From Palsa-459 sp035937595 (GTDB lineage: Bacteria > Actinomycetota > Acidimicrobiia > Acidimicrobiales > RAAP-2), in assembly GCA_035937595.1 (NCBI GenBank), contig DASZHS010000053.1:1-33249 (forward strand): a DNA stretch of 33,249 bases, given 5' to 3'. The notes under the pieces are model-generated. The model saw nothing but the letters and a program-made list of their open reading frames with translations. It was not told where the DNA came from and ran no database searches. The position numbers and the translations under genes are program-made. Positions 15,484 to 23,386 of this stretch are shown piece after piece. The first letter of the stretch is position 1. Each line of letters opens with the position of its first letter.

Positions 15484-15489
15484 AGCCTA
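15484..15489 (-). promoter_or_regulatory. -10 element (leaderless) of TraR/DksA gene, embedded in xerD stop codon
   Basis: TAGGCT on the minus strand, then TGCCGC, then the GTG start at 15477. Its TAG is the stop codon of the recombinase gene. Confidence 0.6.
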
Positions 15490-16419
15490 GGTCGTCGACG
15501 GCACGTCCCCGGCCCTCGGATGCGCCGCCCGGTAGGCCTCGACGAGGTGGGCCGGGGCGACCTTGGTGTAGCGCTGGGTGGTGCCGACCGAGGCGTGCCC
15601 CAGGAGCTCTTGGATCACCCGGACGTCGGCGCCCCTCGCGAGCATGTGCGTCGCGCAGCTGTGGCGCAGGGTGTGGGCGCTCGTGGCACCGGGCAGACCC
15701 AGTCGGCGGGCGTGGCGGCGCACGACGAGGTCGACGCCCTGGCGGGTGAGGCGTCGCCCGCGGTGGTTGCAGAACACCGCGCGGTGCTCCCCCTTCGCCC
15801 CCGCGGGGGCGAGCATGGCCGTTCGCGCGCCGCCGTGGAGCCACGCACGCAGCGCGGCGTCGGCTCCCCGGCCGAGGGGCACGAGGCGCTGCTTGCTCCC
15901 CTTGCCCGTCACGCGGACGAGCGCCTCGTCGAAGTCGACGTCGCCCACGTCGAGGCCGACGAGCTCCGAGACGCGCACCCCCGTGCCGTACAGGAACTCG
16001 AGGACCGCCCGGTCGCGCACGTCGGCGGGCTCGTCGGTGCACGGCGAGGCGAGGAGGGCCGCCACCTGCGGCTCGCTCAGCACGACGGGGAGGCGCGTCG
16101 TGGAGCGTCGCGCCGCGAGCCCGGCGGTGGGGTCGGCGTCGACGACGCCCTCGTCGAGGAGGAACCCGTACAGCCCGCGCAGGGTCGAGGCGAGCCGCGC
16201 GACGGTGGCGGGCGCGCGGGGCGCGCGCTGGACCGCGGCGAGGTAGCCCTCGACGTCCGCGGTGCTCGCCGCTGAGAGCTCGACCCCGCTCGCGTCGAGG
16301 AACGCGACGTAGCCGGCGAGGTCGCGGCGGTAGGACGCGACGGTGGAGGCGGCACGACCGCGCTCGACGACGAGCCACGAGACGAACTCCTCCGCAGGTG
16401 GGGGCAGCGGCGTGCTCAC
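15487..16419 (-). CDS. xerD: Tyrosine recombinase XerD/XerC type
   Basis: The 310-residue protein has an N-terminal SAM-like core-binding domain (about 8-95) and a C-terminal catalytic domain with all the expected residues: R149 in GTGVRVSEL, K173 in TGKGSKQR, H249 and R252 in HTLRHSCATHML, H275 in LLGHASVGTTQ, and the nucleophile Y284. Its length and placement beside housekeeping genes, with no integrase cargo nearby, indicate the chromosome-dimer resolvase acting at dif rather than a phage integrase. The GTG start overlaps the nudix stop as GTGA. Assignment to XerD rather than XerC rests on context (near pyrG, recN and scpAB) and is not certain. Confidence 0.94.
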   Translation of the reverse strand: MSTPLPPPAEEFVSWLVVERGRAASTVASYRRDLAGYVAFLDASGVELSAASTADVEGYLAAVQRAPRAPATVARLASTLRGLYGFLLDEGVVDADPTAGLAARRSTTRLPVVLSEPQVAALLASPCTDEPADVRDRAVLEFLYGTGVRVSELVGLDVGDVDFDEALVRVTGKGSKQRLVPLGRGADAALRAWLHGGARTAMLAPAGAKGEHRAVFCNHRGRRLTRQGVDLVVRRHARRLGLPGATSAHTLRHSCATHMLARGADVRVIQELLGHASVGTTQRYTKVAPAHLVEAYRAAHPRAGDVPSTT

Positions 16420-16955
16420 CGGGTCTCGCGGGCGGACAGCGCGAGGACGGCGACGGCGGTCGTCGCGTCGCAGGGCGCTGGCCCGGTTGCCAGGGCGACG
16501 GCGTCGGCGAGGGGCACCCGGACGACCTCGATCGCCTCCTCTTCGGGTCCGCTCGGCCGTCGCGGCACCTCGGTGAGCTCGGTCGCGAGGTAGACCGCCG
16601 TGCGCTGGTCGGACCAGCCCGGCGAGTTGTACAGCTCGCACAGCGGCTCGAGGCGTCCTGCGCGCAGGCCCGCCTCTTCTTCGAGCTCCCTCGCCGCCGT
16701 GGCGGCCGGGTCCTCGCCGGCCACGTCGCGCGTCCCCGCGGGGATCTCGAGGATTGCGTGGCCGAGCGGGGCGCGCCACTGGCGCACGAGCACGACGTCG
16801 CCGCCGTCGTAGGCGAGGACGGCGACCGCACCGCGGTGCCGGACCACCTCGCGGGCGAAGGTCCGCCCGTCGGCGTCGAGCTCGAGCCGCACGACGTCGA
16901 AGACGCGGCTCCACGCCAGCGGCTCGCTGCGGACGACCCGCGGCGAAAAGGGCAC
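16416..16955 (-). CDS. NUDIX hydrolase (ADP-ribose pyrophosphatase type)
   Basis: The 179-residue product has a complete Nudix box (about 74-97): GTRDVAGEDPAATAAREL followed by EEEAGL, matching GX5EX7REUXEEXGU. Upstream, VVLVRQWRAPLGHAILEIPAG and the N-terminal FDVVRLEL strand are typical of ADP-ribose pyrophosphatases, which hydrolyse ADP-ribose to AMP and ribose-5-phosphate. The GTG start comes one base after the pyrG stop, and the nudix stop overlaps xerD as GTGA. The pyrG-nudix-xerD order is common in actinobacteria and some firmicutes. Confidence 0.93.
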   Translation of the reverse strand: MPFSPRVVRSEPLAWSRVFDVVRLELDADGRTFAREVVRHRGAVAVLAYDGGDVVLVRQWRAPLGHAILEIPAGTRDVAGEDPAATAARELEEEAGLRAGRLEPLCELYNSPGWSDQRTAVYLATELTEVPRRPSGPEEEAIEVVRVPLADAVALATGPAPCDATTAVAVLALSARETR

Positions 16956-16956
16956 G

Positions 16957-18600
16957 TCAGCCGAGCGCGTTGACGTCCAGCAGGTGCGGGTCGCGGCCCT
17001 CGGCGCGCTGGAGCGCCGCCTCGACCAGCCCGAGGAAGAGCGGGTGGGGCCGATCGGGCCGCGACTTGAACTCCGGGTGGGCCTGGGTGCCGACGAGGTA
17101 CGGGTGCGCGGGCAGCTCGATGAACTCGACGAGCCGGCCGTCCGGCGACGCGCCGCTGCAGCGCAGCCCCGCCGCCTCGAGGCGCGAGCGGTACCGCGAG
17201 TTGAACTCGTAGCGGTGGCGGTGCCGCTCCGAGACCGTCTCGGTCCCGTAGAGCTTGGCGATCTGGCTGCCCGCGTCGAGCATCGCGGGGTAGGCGCCGA
17301 GCCGCATCGTGCCGCCCTTGTCGACGACGCCGGTCTGCTCGGCCATGAGCGCGATCACGGGGTGCGGCGTGGCGACGTCGATCTCGGTCGAATTGGCACC
17401 GTCGAGGCCGGCGAGGGACCTCGCGATCTCGACGACCGCCACCTGCAGGCCGAGGCAGATGCCGAGGTACGGGATCGCGCTGCGTCGGGCGATGCCGGCC
17501 GCGGCGACCATGCCCTCGACGCCTCGCTCGCCGAACCCGCCGGGGACGATGATCCCGTCGAGGGCGCTCAGCCGGTCCTCGTCGACGTGGTCGGGCACGA
17601 GCTCGGCGTCGATCCAGTGGAGCTCGACGCGCGCACGCTGCTCGAACCCCGCGTGGCGCACCGCCTCGACTACGGACAGGTACGCGTCGGGCATGTTCAC
17701 GTACTTGCCGACGATGCCGATGCGCACCGTGCGGTCCGCGGCCTCGACGCGATCGACGAGCGCCTCCCACCTCGACAGCTCGATCGGGTGGGCGTCGAGG
17801 TCGATCGCGAGCGTGTCGCAGACGTAGCGGTCGAGCCCCTCCTCGTGCAGCACGAGGGGGATCTCGTAGATGCTGCGCGAGTCGACCGCGGAGATCACGC
17901 CCTCGATCGGCACGTCGCAGAGCAGGGAGATCTTGCGCTTGAGGCCCTGGGAGATCGGCTGGTCGCTCCGGCAGACGATCACGTGGGGCTGGATGCCCCG
18001 GCTGCGCAGCTCGGTGACCGAGTGCTGGGTGGGCTTGGTCTTCTGCTCCCCGTTGGCCGCGAGGTACGGGACCAAGGTCAGGTGGACGTAGCAGACGTTG
18101 CTCGAGCCGACGTCGCGGCGGAACTGACGGATCGCCTCGATGAACGGGACGATCTCGATGTCGCCGACCGTCCCGCCGATCTCGACGATGACGACGTCGG
18201 TCTCCTCGGAGGCGAGGCGGCGGATCCGCGCCTTGATCTCGTCGGTGACGTGCGGGATCACCTGGACGGTCTTGCCGAGGTAGTCGCCCCGCCGCTCCTT
18301 GGCGATGACGTTCGAGTAGATCGAGCCGGTCGTCGTGTTGGAGTTGCGGTTGAGCGGGACGTCGATGAAGCGCTCGTAGTGCCCGAGGTCGAGGTCGGTC
18401 TCACCGCCGTCGTCGGTGACGAAGACCTCGCCGTGCTCCCCCGGGTTCATCGTCCCTGGGTCGACGTTGATGTAGGGGTCGAGCTTGCACATGGTCACGC
18501 GGAGGCCACGCGACTTGAGGAGCCGCCCGAGCGAGGCGGCGGTGAGGCCCTTGCCGAGCGAGGAGGAGACCCCGCCGGTGACGAAGACGAACTTGCTCAT
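16957..18600 (-). CDS. pyrG: CTP synthase
   Basis: PyrG aminates UTP to CTP with glutamine and ATP. The 547-residue protein has an N-terminal synthetase domain starting KFVFVTGGVSSSLGKGLTAA, with DPYINVDPGTMNP and the EIGGTVGDIE block. The C-terminal class I glutamine amidotransferase domain has IVPGGFGERG and the nucleophile cysteine in YLGICLGLQ. Length is normal. The ATG start overlaps the stop of a ten-codon upstream reading frame as ATGA, and no good Shine-Dalgarno sequence precedes it (CACCCAGCGACG). Its expression may therefore depend on translational coupling to that leader. Confidence 0.98.
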   Translation of the reverse strand: MSKFVFVTGGVSSSLGKGLTAASLGRLLKSRGLRVTMCKLDPYINVDPGTMNPGEHGEVFVTDDGGETDLDLGHYERFIDVPLNRNSNTTTGSIYSNVIAKERRGDYLGKTVQVIPHVTDEIKARIRRLASEETDVVIVEIGGTVGDIEIVPFIEAIRQFRRDVGSSNVCYVHLTLVPYLAANGEQKTKPTQHSVTELRSRGIQPHVIVCRSDQPISQGLKRKISLLCDVPIEGVISAVDSRSIYEIPLVLHEEGLDRYVCDTLAIDLDAHPIELSRWEALVDRVEAADRTVRIGIVGKYVNMPDAYLSVVEAVRHAGFEQRARVELHWIDAELVPDHVDEDRLSALDGIIVPGGFGERGVEGMVAAAGIARRSAIPYLGICLGLQVAVVEIARSLAGLDGANSTEIDVATPHPVIALMAEQTGVVDKGGTMRLGAYPAMLDAGSQIAKLYGTETVSERHRHRYEFNSRYRSRLEAAGLRCSGASPDGRLVEFIELPAHPYLVGTQAHPEFKSRPDRPHPLFLGLVEAALQRAEGRDPHLLDVNALG

Positions 18601-18626
18601 CGTCGCTGGGTGACCGGGACCCGCAC
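18597..18626 (-). CDS. Candidate leaderless leader peptide of pyrG (MRVPVTQRR)
   Basis: On the minus strand GTG CGG GTC CCG GTC ACC CAG CGA CGA TGA is an open frame of nine codons plus stop. Its GTG lies exactly six bases after TAGCGT, the same geometry as nine other start codons in the window, so the predicted pyrG mRNA begins on this GTG. Its TGA overlaps the pyrG ATG (ATGA). The peptide would be MRVPVTQRR. Four of the ten triplets start with CG or CC and the stretch is C-rich. A role in coupling or in sensing nucleotide pools is inference; the geometry is seen directly. Confidence 0.5.
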   Translation of the reverse strand: MRVPVTQRR

Positions 18627-18632
18627 GGAGAC

Positions 18633-18638
18633 ACGCTA
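18633..18638 (-). promoter_or_regulatory. -10 element of pyrG and its leader ORF
   Basis: TAGCGT on the minus strand, then GTCTCC, then GTG at 18626. It lies in the 49-base gap between recN and pyrG, so pyrG has a transcript separate from recN. Confidence 0.55.
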
Positions 18639-18649
18639 GACGATCGGTG

Positions 18650-20233
18650 TCAGCCGGCTGCGGACGCCTCCGTGAGCAGGGCCTCTGCATGGGCGATCGC
18701 CACGGGGTCGGTGGGGTCGCCGGCGAGCATCCGCGCGATCTCCTCGACGCGCGCACTGTCGCGCACCACCGCGACCTCGGCGGGCCCGTCGGCGCCCGCC
18801 GCCCGAGCGACGACGAGGTGGTGCGCCGCGATGGCCGCCACCGTCGCGAGGTGCGTGACGACGATGACCTGGCGGTCCGCGGCGAGCTCCGCGAGGCAGG
18901 CCGCCAGCGAGCGCGCGGTCTTGCCTCCGACGCCCGCGTCGACCTCGTCGAAGACGACGCAGCCGGCGTCGCCGCGCGTCGCGAGCGTGAGCGCCAGCAT
19001 CACGCGGCTGAGCTCCCCGCCGCTCGCGGTGTCGGCGAGCGGGGCGGGCTCGAAGGCACCGGTGCCGGCGAAGAGGAACTGGACCTGCTCGCCGGCGTCA
19101 CCCTCGACGAGGACCTCGAACCGCGCGTGCGGCAGGGCGAGCAGCGGCAGGCGTCGCGTCACGGCCGCGCCGAGCTCGACGGCGGCGCGCTCGCGCTCGG
19201 CACGGATCGCCGACTCCGCGTCGGCGAGCGTCCTCGCCAGCCTCGCGAGCTCGTCGTCGAGGTCCTTCGAGCGCGCCTCGTCGGCACGGAGCTGGACGAG
19301 CTCGGCATCGAGCGCCTCGCGACGGGCGAGGACGTCCGCGAGCACCGCGCCGTGCTTGCGGACCAGGGCCTGGAGCCGCGCGATCCTCGCGTTCAGGGCG
19401 TCGAGCCGCTCGGGGTCCTCCTCGAGGGCCTCGAGCTCGTGGCGGAGCTCCCCGCTCAGCGCGCGGGCCTGCTCCAGCAACCCGGTGAGCTGCGCGCGCG
19501 GCGCCGCGAGGGTGCGGGGGACGAGGGCGAGCGCGGCGACGAGGAGGCCGGCGGCGCTCGCCTCGTCGCCGTCGCCGTCGAGCGCGCGCGCCGCGCCGTG
19601 CAGCGCGTCCTTCGACTCGAGGATCGACGAGACGGCGGCCGCCTCGGCCTGCAGCCGCTCGACCTCGTCCACGCCGTCCGGCGCGACCCCGTCGATCTCG
19701 TCGGCCTCGTGCTGGAGGAGCTCGAGGCGTCGCGCGCGCTCGGCCTCGGAGCCGCCGAGCCGTGCACGGGTGGCCTCGAGCGCTCGGCGCTGCGCCCGAC
19801 GCTCTCGCACCTCGGCGTCGTCGATCTCGAACGCACGATCGAGGAGCGCGCGCGCCGACCCCGGGGCGCGCAGGACCTGGTGCTCGTGCTGGCCGTGCAG
19901 CTCGCACAGCGGCTCGGCGCGCTCGGACAGGACCTGGGCGGACGAGAGGCCGCCGTCCACCAGCGCTCGGAGCCGGCCGTTCGACGTCCGCTCGCGAGCG
20001 AGGACGAGCTCGTCGCCCTCGACGGTCGAGAAGACGGCCTCCACGCGGCTCGGCTCGGACGGCACGCGGACGGGCACCCCGCGGTCGTTGCCGCCCAGGA
20101 CGAGGTGGAGCGCCTCGATGAGCAGCGTCTTGCCGACGCCGGTCTCCCCCGTGAGCACCGTGAGGCCGGGCTCGAGGTCGAGGTCGAGCGCGTCGACCGC
20201 CCCGAGGTTGACGATCCGGAGCGTCTCGAGCAT
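18650..20233 (-). CDS. recN: DNA repair ATPase RecN
   Basis: RecN is an SMC-like ATPase acting in double-strand break repair. The 527-residue product has a Walker A GETGVGKT near residue 30 (the family usually shows GETGAGKS), two long coiled-coil arms rich in alanine, arginine, glutamate and leucine (about 140-370), the ABC signature SGGELSRVMLAL and Walker B CVVFDEVDAGVGG. Length is close to the usual 550. The ATG follows the nadK stop after 3 bases. No LexA-type box is visible directly upstream, since the gene lies inside the usp-to-recN operon. Three bases of spacing imply translational coupling with nadK. Confidence 0.95.
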   Translation of the reverse strand: MLETLRIVNLGAVDALDLDLEPGLTVLTGETGVGKTLLIEALHLVLGGNDRGVPVRVPSEPSRVEAVFSTVEGDELVLARERTSNGRLRALVDGGLSSAQVLSERAEPLCELHGQHEHQVLRAPGSARALLDRAFEIDDAEVRERRAQRRALEATRARLGGSEAERARRLELLQHEADEIDGVAPDGVDEVERLQAEAAAVSSILESKDALHGAARALDGDGDEASAAGLLVAALALVPRTLAAPRAQLTGLLEQARALSGELRHELEALEEDPERLDALNARIARLQALVRKHGAVLADVLARREALDAELVQLRADEARSKDLDDELARLARTLADAESAIRAERERAAVELGAAVTRRLPLLALPHARFEVLVEGDAGEQVQFLFAGTGAFEPAPLADTASGGELSRVMLALTLATRGDAGCVVFDEVDAGVGGKTARSLAACLAELAADRQVIVVTHLATVAAIAAHHLVVARAAGADGPAEVAVVRDSARVEEIARMLAGDPTDPVAIAHAEALLTEASAAG

Positions 20234-20236
20234 CGC

Positions 20237-21061
20237 TCAGGCGTGCCCCTCGCGGAGGCTCGCGCGCAGCCGTGCGCCGACGCCGTGACGCGACCCGACG
20301 ACGACGCGCACCGGGACCGGGTCCTGGCGCACGCGGACCGTCGTGCCCGGCTCGAGCTGCCCGAGCAGCGAGCCGTCCGCCACGAGCACGGCGGGACGGT
20401 CCTCGAGCACGGTCAGCTCCAGGACCTCGCGCGGACCGAGCACGATGCTCCGGTCGATCGTGAAGTGCGGCGCGACCGGGGTGAGCAGGAGCACGTCGAG
20501 TCCTGGGGACACGACCGGTCCGCCCGCGGAGAGGTTGTAGGCCGTGGAGCCGGTCGGGGTGGCGACGACGATCCCGTCGGCGGCGTAGGTGAGGAGGTGC
20601 TCCCCGTTGACCGACGTGGCCACGCGGACCATGTGTCCCGGCACCGTCTTTTCGACCGTCACCTCGTTGAGCGCGAACGCGGTGCGTCCCTTTGCCTCGA
20701 CGAGCAGCCCGAGGCGGTCCTCGACGGCGGCGCGACCGGCGATCGCGTCGTCGAGGACGACGTCGAACTCCTCGGGCGCGACCTCGAGGAGGTAGCCGAG
20801 GCGGCCGAAGTTCACGCCGAGCACCGGGCACGCGGCGGCGCGTGCGAGGCGCGACGCCCGAAGGAACGTGCCGTCGCCGCCGAGCGAGACGATGAGCGAC
20901 GTGCCCGCCGGCGCCTCGTCGAGCGTCGCCTCGACCGGCCGGCCCTCGAGGCGGACCGTCCGCGCGGTGGCCCCGGCGGCCTCGAGCCGGGCCGACGTCG
21001 ACGCGGCGAGCGCGACGGCGTCGTCGCGCGAGCCGTGGACCACGAGGAGGACCAGGCTCAC
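20237..21061 (-). CDS. nadK: NAD kinase
   Basis: NadK phosphorylates NAD to NADP. The 274-residue protein has the GGDGTFLRASR motif near residue 62, NFGRLGYL, NEVTVEKT, and the glycine-rich ATPTGSTAYNLSAGGPVVSP block that binds the nucleotide. All are diagnostic for the family. The GTG start at 21061 overlaps the tlyA stop as GTGA and gives VSLVLLVVHGSRDDA, the expected first strand. tlyA-nadK-recN is a conserved actinobacterial order. Confidence 0.96.
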   Translation of the reverse strand: MSLVLLVVHGSRDDAVALAASTSARLEAAGATARTVRLEGRPVEATLDEAPAGTSLIVSLGGDGTFLRASRLARAAACPVLGVNFGRLGYLLEVAPEEFDVVLDDAIAGRAAVEDRLGLLVEAKGRTAFALNEVTVEKTVPGHMVRVATSVNGEHLLTYAADGIVVATPTGSTAYNLSAGGPVVSPGLDVLLLTPVAPHFTIDRSIVLGPREVLELTVLEDRPAVLVADGSLLGQLEPGTTVRVRQDPVPVRVVVGSRHGVGARLRASLREGHA

Positions 21062-21876
21062 CGTCGTGGCGCCTCGTCCACGGCCGCCTCGACGCACGTG
21101 GCCACGTCCACGACGGTCGGCTGCGCGGCCCTCGCCGAGAGGAAGAACTCGACGTTGCCGGAGGCGCCGAGGATCGTCGAGGCCATGGCGCCCATGATGC
21201 CCGCTCCGGCGTCCTCGATCGCTGACGCGCAGCGCAGGAGCACGGACCGCCACGCGACGGCGTCGGTGACGACCCCGTGCCCTCGCGAGGCCGTCACGCG
21301 GTCGACCTCGAACTGCGGCTTGACGAGCACGAGGAGCGTCCCGCCGGGCGCCGTCAGCCGGACCACGGTGGGCAGGTGCGGCACGAGGGACGTGAAGGAC
21401 ACGTCGACCGTGACGACGTCGGGTGGTCCGCCGAGGGACGCCTCGACCACGGCGGGATCGAGGTCGCGGACGTTCGTGCCCTCCATCGACACGACGCGCG
21501 CGTCGGCGAGGAGCCGCTCGTGGAGCTGGTGGTGGCCGACGTCGATCGCGAGCACCCGGGCGGCGCCGTTGGCGAGGAGGCAGTCGGTGAACCCACCGGT
21601 CGAGGCGCCCACGTCGAGCGCCAGCCGTCCGGCCACGTCGACCTCGAACCGGCGCAGGGCGCCGTCGAGCTTCACCCCGCCCCGCCCCACGAACGGGCGC
21701 TCCGCGACGAGGACCACCTGCTCGTCGGCCGCGACGGCGCGTGCCGTGGAGAACGTCGGCGCGCCGCCGACCAGCACGCGCCCGGCGGCGACGAGCTCGT
21801 GCGCCCCGGCGAGGTCCGCGGCGTACCCGCGCTCGACGAGCACGCGGTCCAACGGTCGCCGACGAGCCGGCGTCAC
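21058..21876 (-). CDS. tlyA: TlyA-family rRNA 2'-O-methyltransferase
   Basis: TlyA methylates ribose 2'-OH groups in 16S and 23S rRNA; loss gives capreomycin resistance in mycobacteria. The 272-residue product has an S4 domain at the N-terminus (RPLDRVLVERGYAADLAGAHELV), then an FtsJ-like methyltransferase domain with the SAM motif ALDVGASTGGFTDCLL and the catalytic-type KPQFE segment. The GTG at 21876 gives a family-length protein and no overlap with the HAD gene. An in-frame start 81 bases further upstream would overlap that gene by 44 bases and adds a non-conserved arginine-rich stretch, so I reject it. The 37-base gap before it carries no obvious promoter. Confidence 0.92.
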   Translation of the reverse strand: MTPARRRPLDRVLVERGYAADLAGAHELVAAGRVLVGGAPTFSTARAVAADEQVVLVAERPFVGRGGVKLDGALRRFEVDVAGRLALDVGASTGGFTDCLLANGAARVLAIDVGHHQLHERLLADARVVSMEGTNVRDLDPAVVEASLGGPPDVVTVDVSFTSLVPHLPTVVRLTAPGGTLLVLVKPQFEVDRVTASRGHGVVTDAVAWRSVLLRCASAIEDAGAGIMGAMASTILGASGNVEFFLSARAAQPTVVDVATCVEAAVDEAPRR

Positions 21877-21913
21877 GCGTGGCCCCGGGAGCTCGCGATT
21901 TGACGCGCGCAGG

Positions 21914-22657
21914 TCACGAGCACAGCGCGAGCACGGCGTCGAGCAGCGTCGCCGCACGGACCGTCACGCCATCGGACGGCTCTGCGACCGCCGACTCGAC
22001 GAGCGCGAAGGGCACGCCCAGGGCCGCCGCGAACGCGCCGTCGGTGGAGGGTCGGTCCCCGACGACCGCGCCGACGGCCACGCGCGCGGTCACGAGCTGG
22101 ACCATCGCCGGCGACGGCTTGCCCGCGACCTCCGGCGAGCGCCCGCTGGCGGTCGCGACCGCCGCGACGATGGCGCCCGCCCCGGGCCGGAGGCCCGCCG
22201 GCGTCGGCAGGGTGGGGTCGGTGTTGGTCGCGACGAACCTCGCACCGTCACGCACGAGGGCGGCCGCGCGATCGCACGTGTCGTAGTCGAACGACCTCGA
22301 GAGCCCGACCACGACCGCGTCGGCCCGGGTGTCCGCGAGGACCGCGCCGCGTTCGGAGAGCGCCTCGAGCAGCCCGGCCTCGCCGACGACGAAAACCCGC
22401 TGTCCGTCGTCGAGTAGGGCGGCGGCGGCCTGCGCGGAGGTGGCGATCTCGGCGTCACTCGCGGCGATGCCGATCGCGGAGAGGTGTGCTTTGAGCTCGC
22501 CGATCGTGGGCGCCGCGTTGTTGGTGGCGAACAGGACGGGGATGCCGCGGCGGCGCAGCTCGGCCACGCCCTCGACCGCGCCAGGGAGGGCGGCGCCGGC
22601 CAGCCAGACGACACCGTCGAGATCCACGACGCAGGCGCGCGCCGCGTCGAGGGTCAC
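21914..22657 (-). CDS. HAD superfamily hydrolase, NagD-like (class IIA)
   Basis: The 247-residue protein is a HAD phosphatase. Motif I is DLDGVVW near residue 12 (nucleophile and acid/base aspartates). Motif II is ATNNAA near residue 45. The lysine of motif III is in AGKPSP, and motif IV is VGDRPSTDGAFAAALG. The cap between motifs II and III is of the NagD type, as in p-nitrophenyl phosphatases. The substrate is unknown; homologues beside tlyA and nadK in actinobacteria are usually annotated only as HAD hydrolase. The GTG start overlaps the usp stop as GTGA. Confidence 0.9.
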   Translation of the reverse strand: MTLDAARACVVDLDGVVWLAGAALPGAVEGVAELRRRGIPVLFATNNAAPTIGELKAHLSAIGIAASDAEIATSAQAAAALLDDGQRVFVVGEAGLLEALSERGAVLADTRADAVVVGLSRSFDYDTCDRAAALVRDGARFVATNTDPTLPTPAGLRPGAGAIVAAVATASGRSPEVAGKPSPAMVQLVTARVAVGAVVGDRPSTDGAFAAALGVPFALVESAVAEPSDGVTVRAATLLDAVLALCS

Positions 22658-23091
22658 GCCGGCGGCGGCACGATGACGATCGGGCAGGGCGCGTGGTGCA
22701 CGACGTAGTTGCTGACCGAGCCGAGCAGCAGGCTGCCGACGGCACCGTGGCCCCGGGAGCCGACCACGAGCATCGCGGCGCCGACGGACTCCTCGCACAG
22801 CACGTCCTCTGGTCGATCGCAGCGCGCGACGATCTGGGTCGGCACGTCGCCCGCACGCTTGGCGGCCTCGGTCGCGACGTCCCTGGCGGCCCCCTCGATG
22901 AGGCCGGGGTCGACCGTGATCGGCGCCCCGGTGCCGAAGGCGGTGCCGAGACCGACGGACGTCACCGGATCCTCGAAGGCGCACACGATCTTGAGGGTCG
23001 CTCTCCGCAGCTTGGTCTCCCCGACGGCCCAGTCGAGCGCCTGCCAGGCGTGCGGCGACCCATCCACTCCGACCACGACGACGTCCGGCAT
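22654..23091 (-). CDS. Universal stress protein (UspA domain)
   Basis: This 145-residue protein has a single UspA domain. It begins DVVVVGVDGSPHAWQALDWA and ends with the ATP-binding signature GSRGHGAVGSLLLGSVSNYV (G-2X-G-9X-GS/N), so it is of the nucleotide-binding class. The ATG at 23091 is preceded by GGAGGAGG four bases upstream, a strong ribosome-binding site that decides the start against a longer in-frame frame. It is the first gene of the usp-HAD-tlyA-nadK-recN operon and has a TACGCT promoter hexamer with a 33-base leader. Confidence 0.92.
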   Translation of the reverse strand: MPDVVVVGVDGSPHAWQALDWAVGETKLRRATLKIVCAFEDPVTSVGLGTAFGTGAPITVDPGLIEGAARDVATEAAKRAGDVPTQIVARCDRPEDVLCEESVGAAMLVVGSRGHGAVGSLLLGSVSNYVVHHAPCPIVIVPPPA

Positions 23092-23130
23092 CGATCCTCC
23101 TCCGGCCGCCGCGGGGCGGCCGCCGGACCG

Positions 23131-23136
23131 AGCGTA
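23131..23136 (-). promoter_or_regulatory. -10 element of the usp operon
   Basis: TACGCT on the minus strand, with predicted transcription start near 23124. Unlike the leaderless sites, no start codon follows at six bases; the mRNA has a leader of about 33 bases with GGAGGAGG. Confidence 0.45.
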
Positions 23137-23363
23137 CGGGCGAGGCACGCCCCTCGGTGGTGACCGACGGTGGTTCGGCGCCCTACGCGCGCTTGACCGC
23201 AGCATCGCCGTTCGCATGGTGCGAGTGGCGTCTTGCGTCACCGCCCACACGCCCCGTGCTCGCCCCGATCTCCCGTGTCGACCGCTCGATCCGCGCGAAG
23301 ACGTGACACGGCGTGCCCTCTCGTCGCGCTGACCCAGTGGTCATCGACACTCGTGACGTGACA

Positions 23364-23382
23364 GGAACTTCCAATAAGTCCC
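23364..23382. promoter_or_regulatory. Candidate TetR operator over the tetR promoter
   Basis: GGAACTT-CCAAT-AAGTCCC is an inverted repeat with 6 of 7 matching pairs. It covers TAAGTC (23375-23380), a near-match to the TANNNT hexamer, which again ends six bases before the ATG at 23387. The arrangement fits autorepression. Confidence 0.45.
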
Positions 23383-23386
23383 TACC

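Noticed and set aside
15487..16419. Tyrosine recombinase as the integrase of a mobile element
   Set aside because: It lies inside a conserved housekeeping run with a GTGA overlap to the nudix gene. There are no attachment-site repeats or phage genes.
21877..21957. Longer tlyA start at 21957
   Set aside because: It overlaps the HAD gene by 44 bases and adds a non-conserved Arg-rich segment before the S4 domain.
18647..22417. 1256-residue open frame on the plus strand opposite recN, nadK, tlyA and HAD
   Set aside because: The opposite strand carries four well-conserved genes over the same span. The frame is a composition artefact.
23193..23221. TTGACC as a -35 in the usp-tetR gap
   Set aside because: No acceptable -10 lies 16-18 bases downstream (ATGGTG), and no gene starts nearby.
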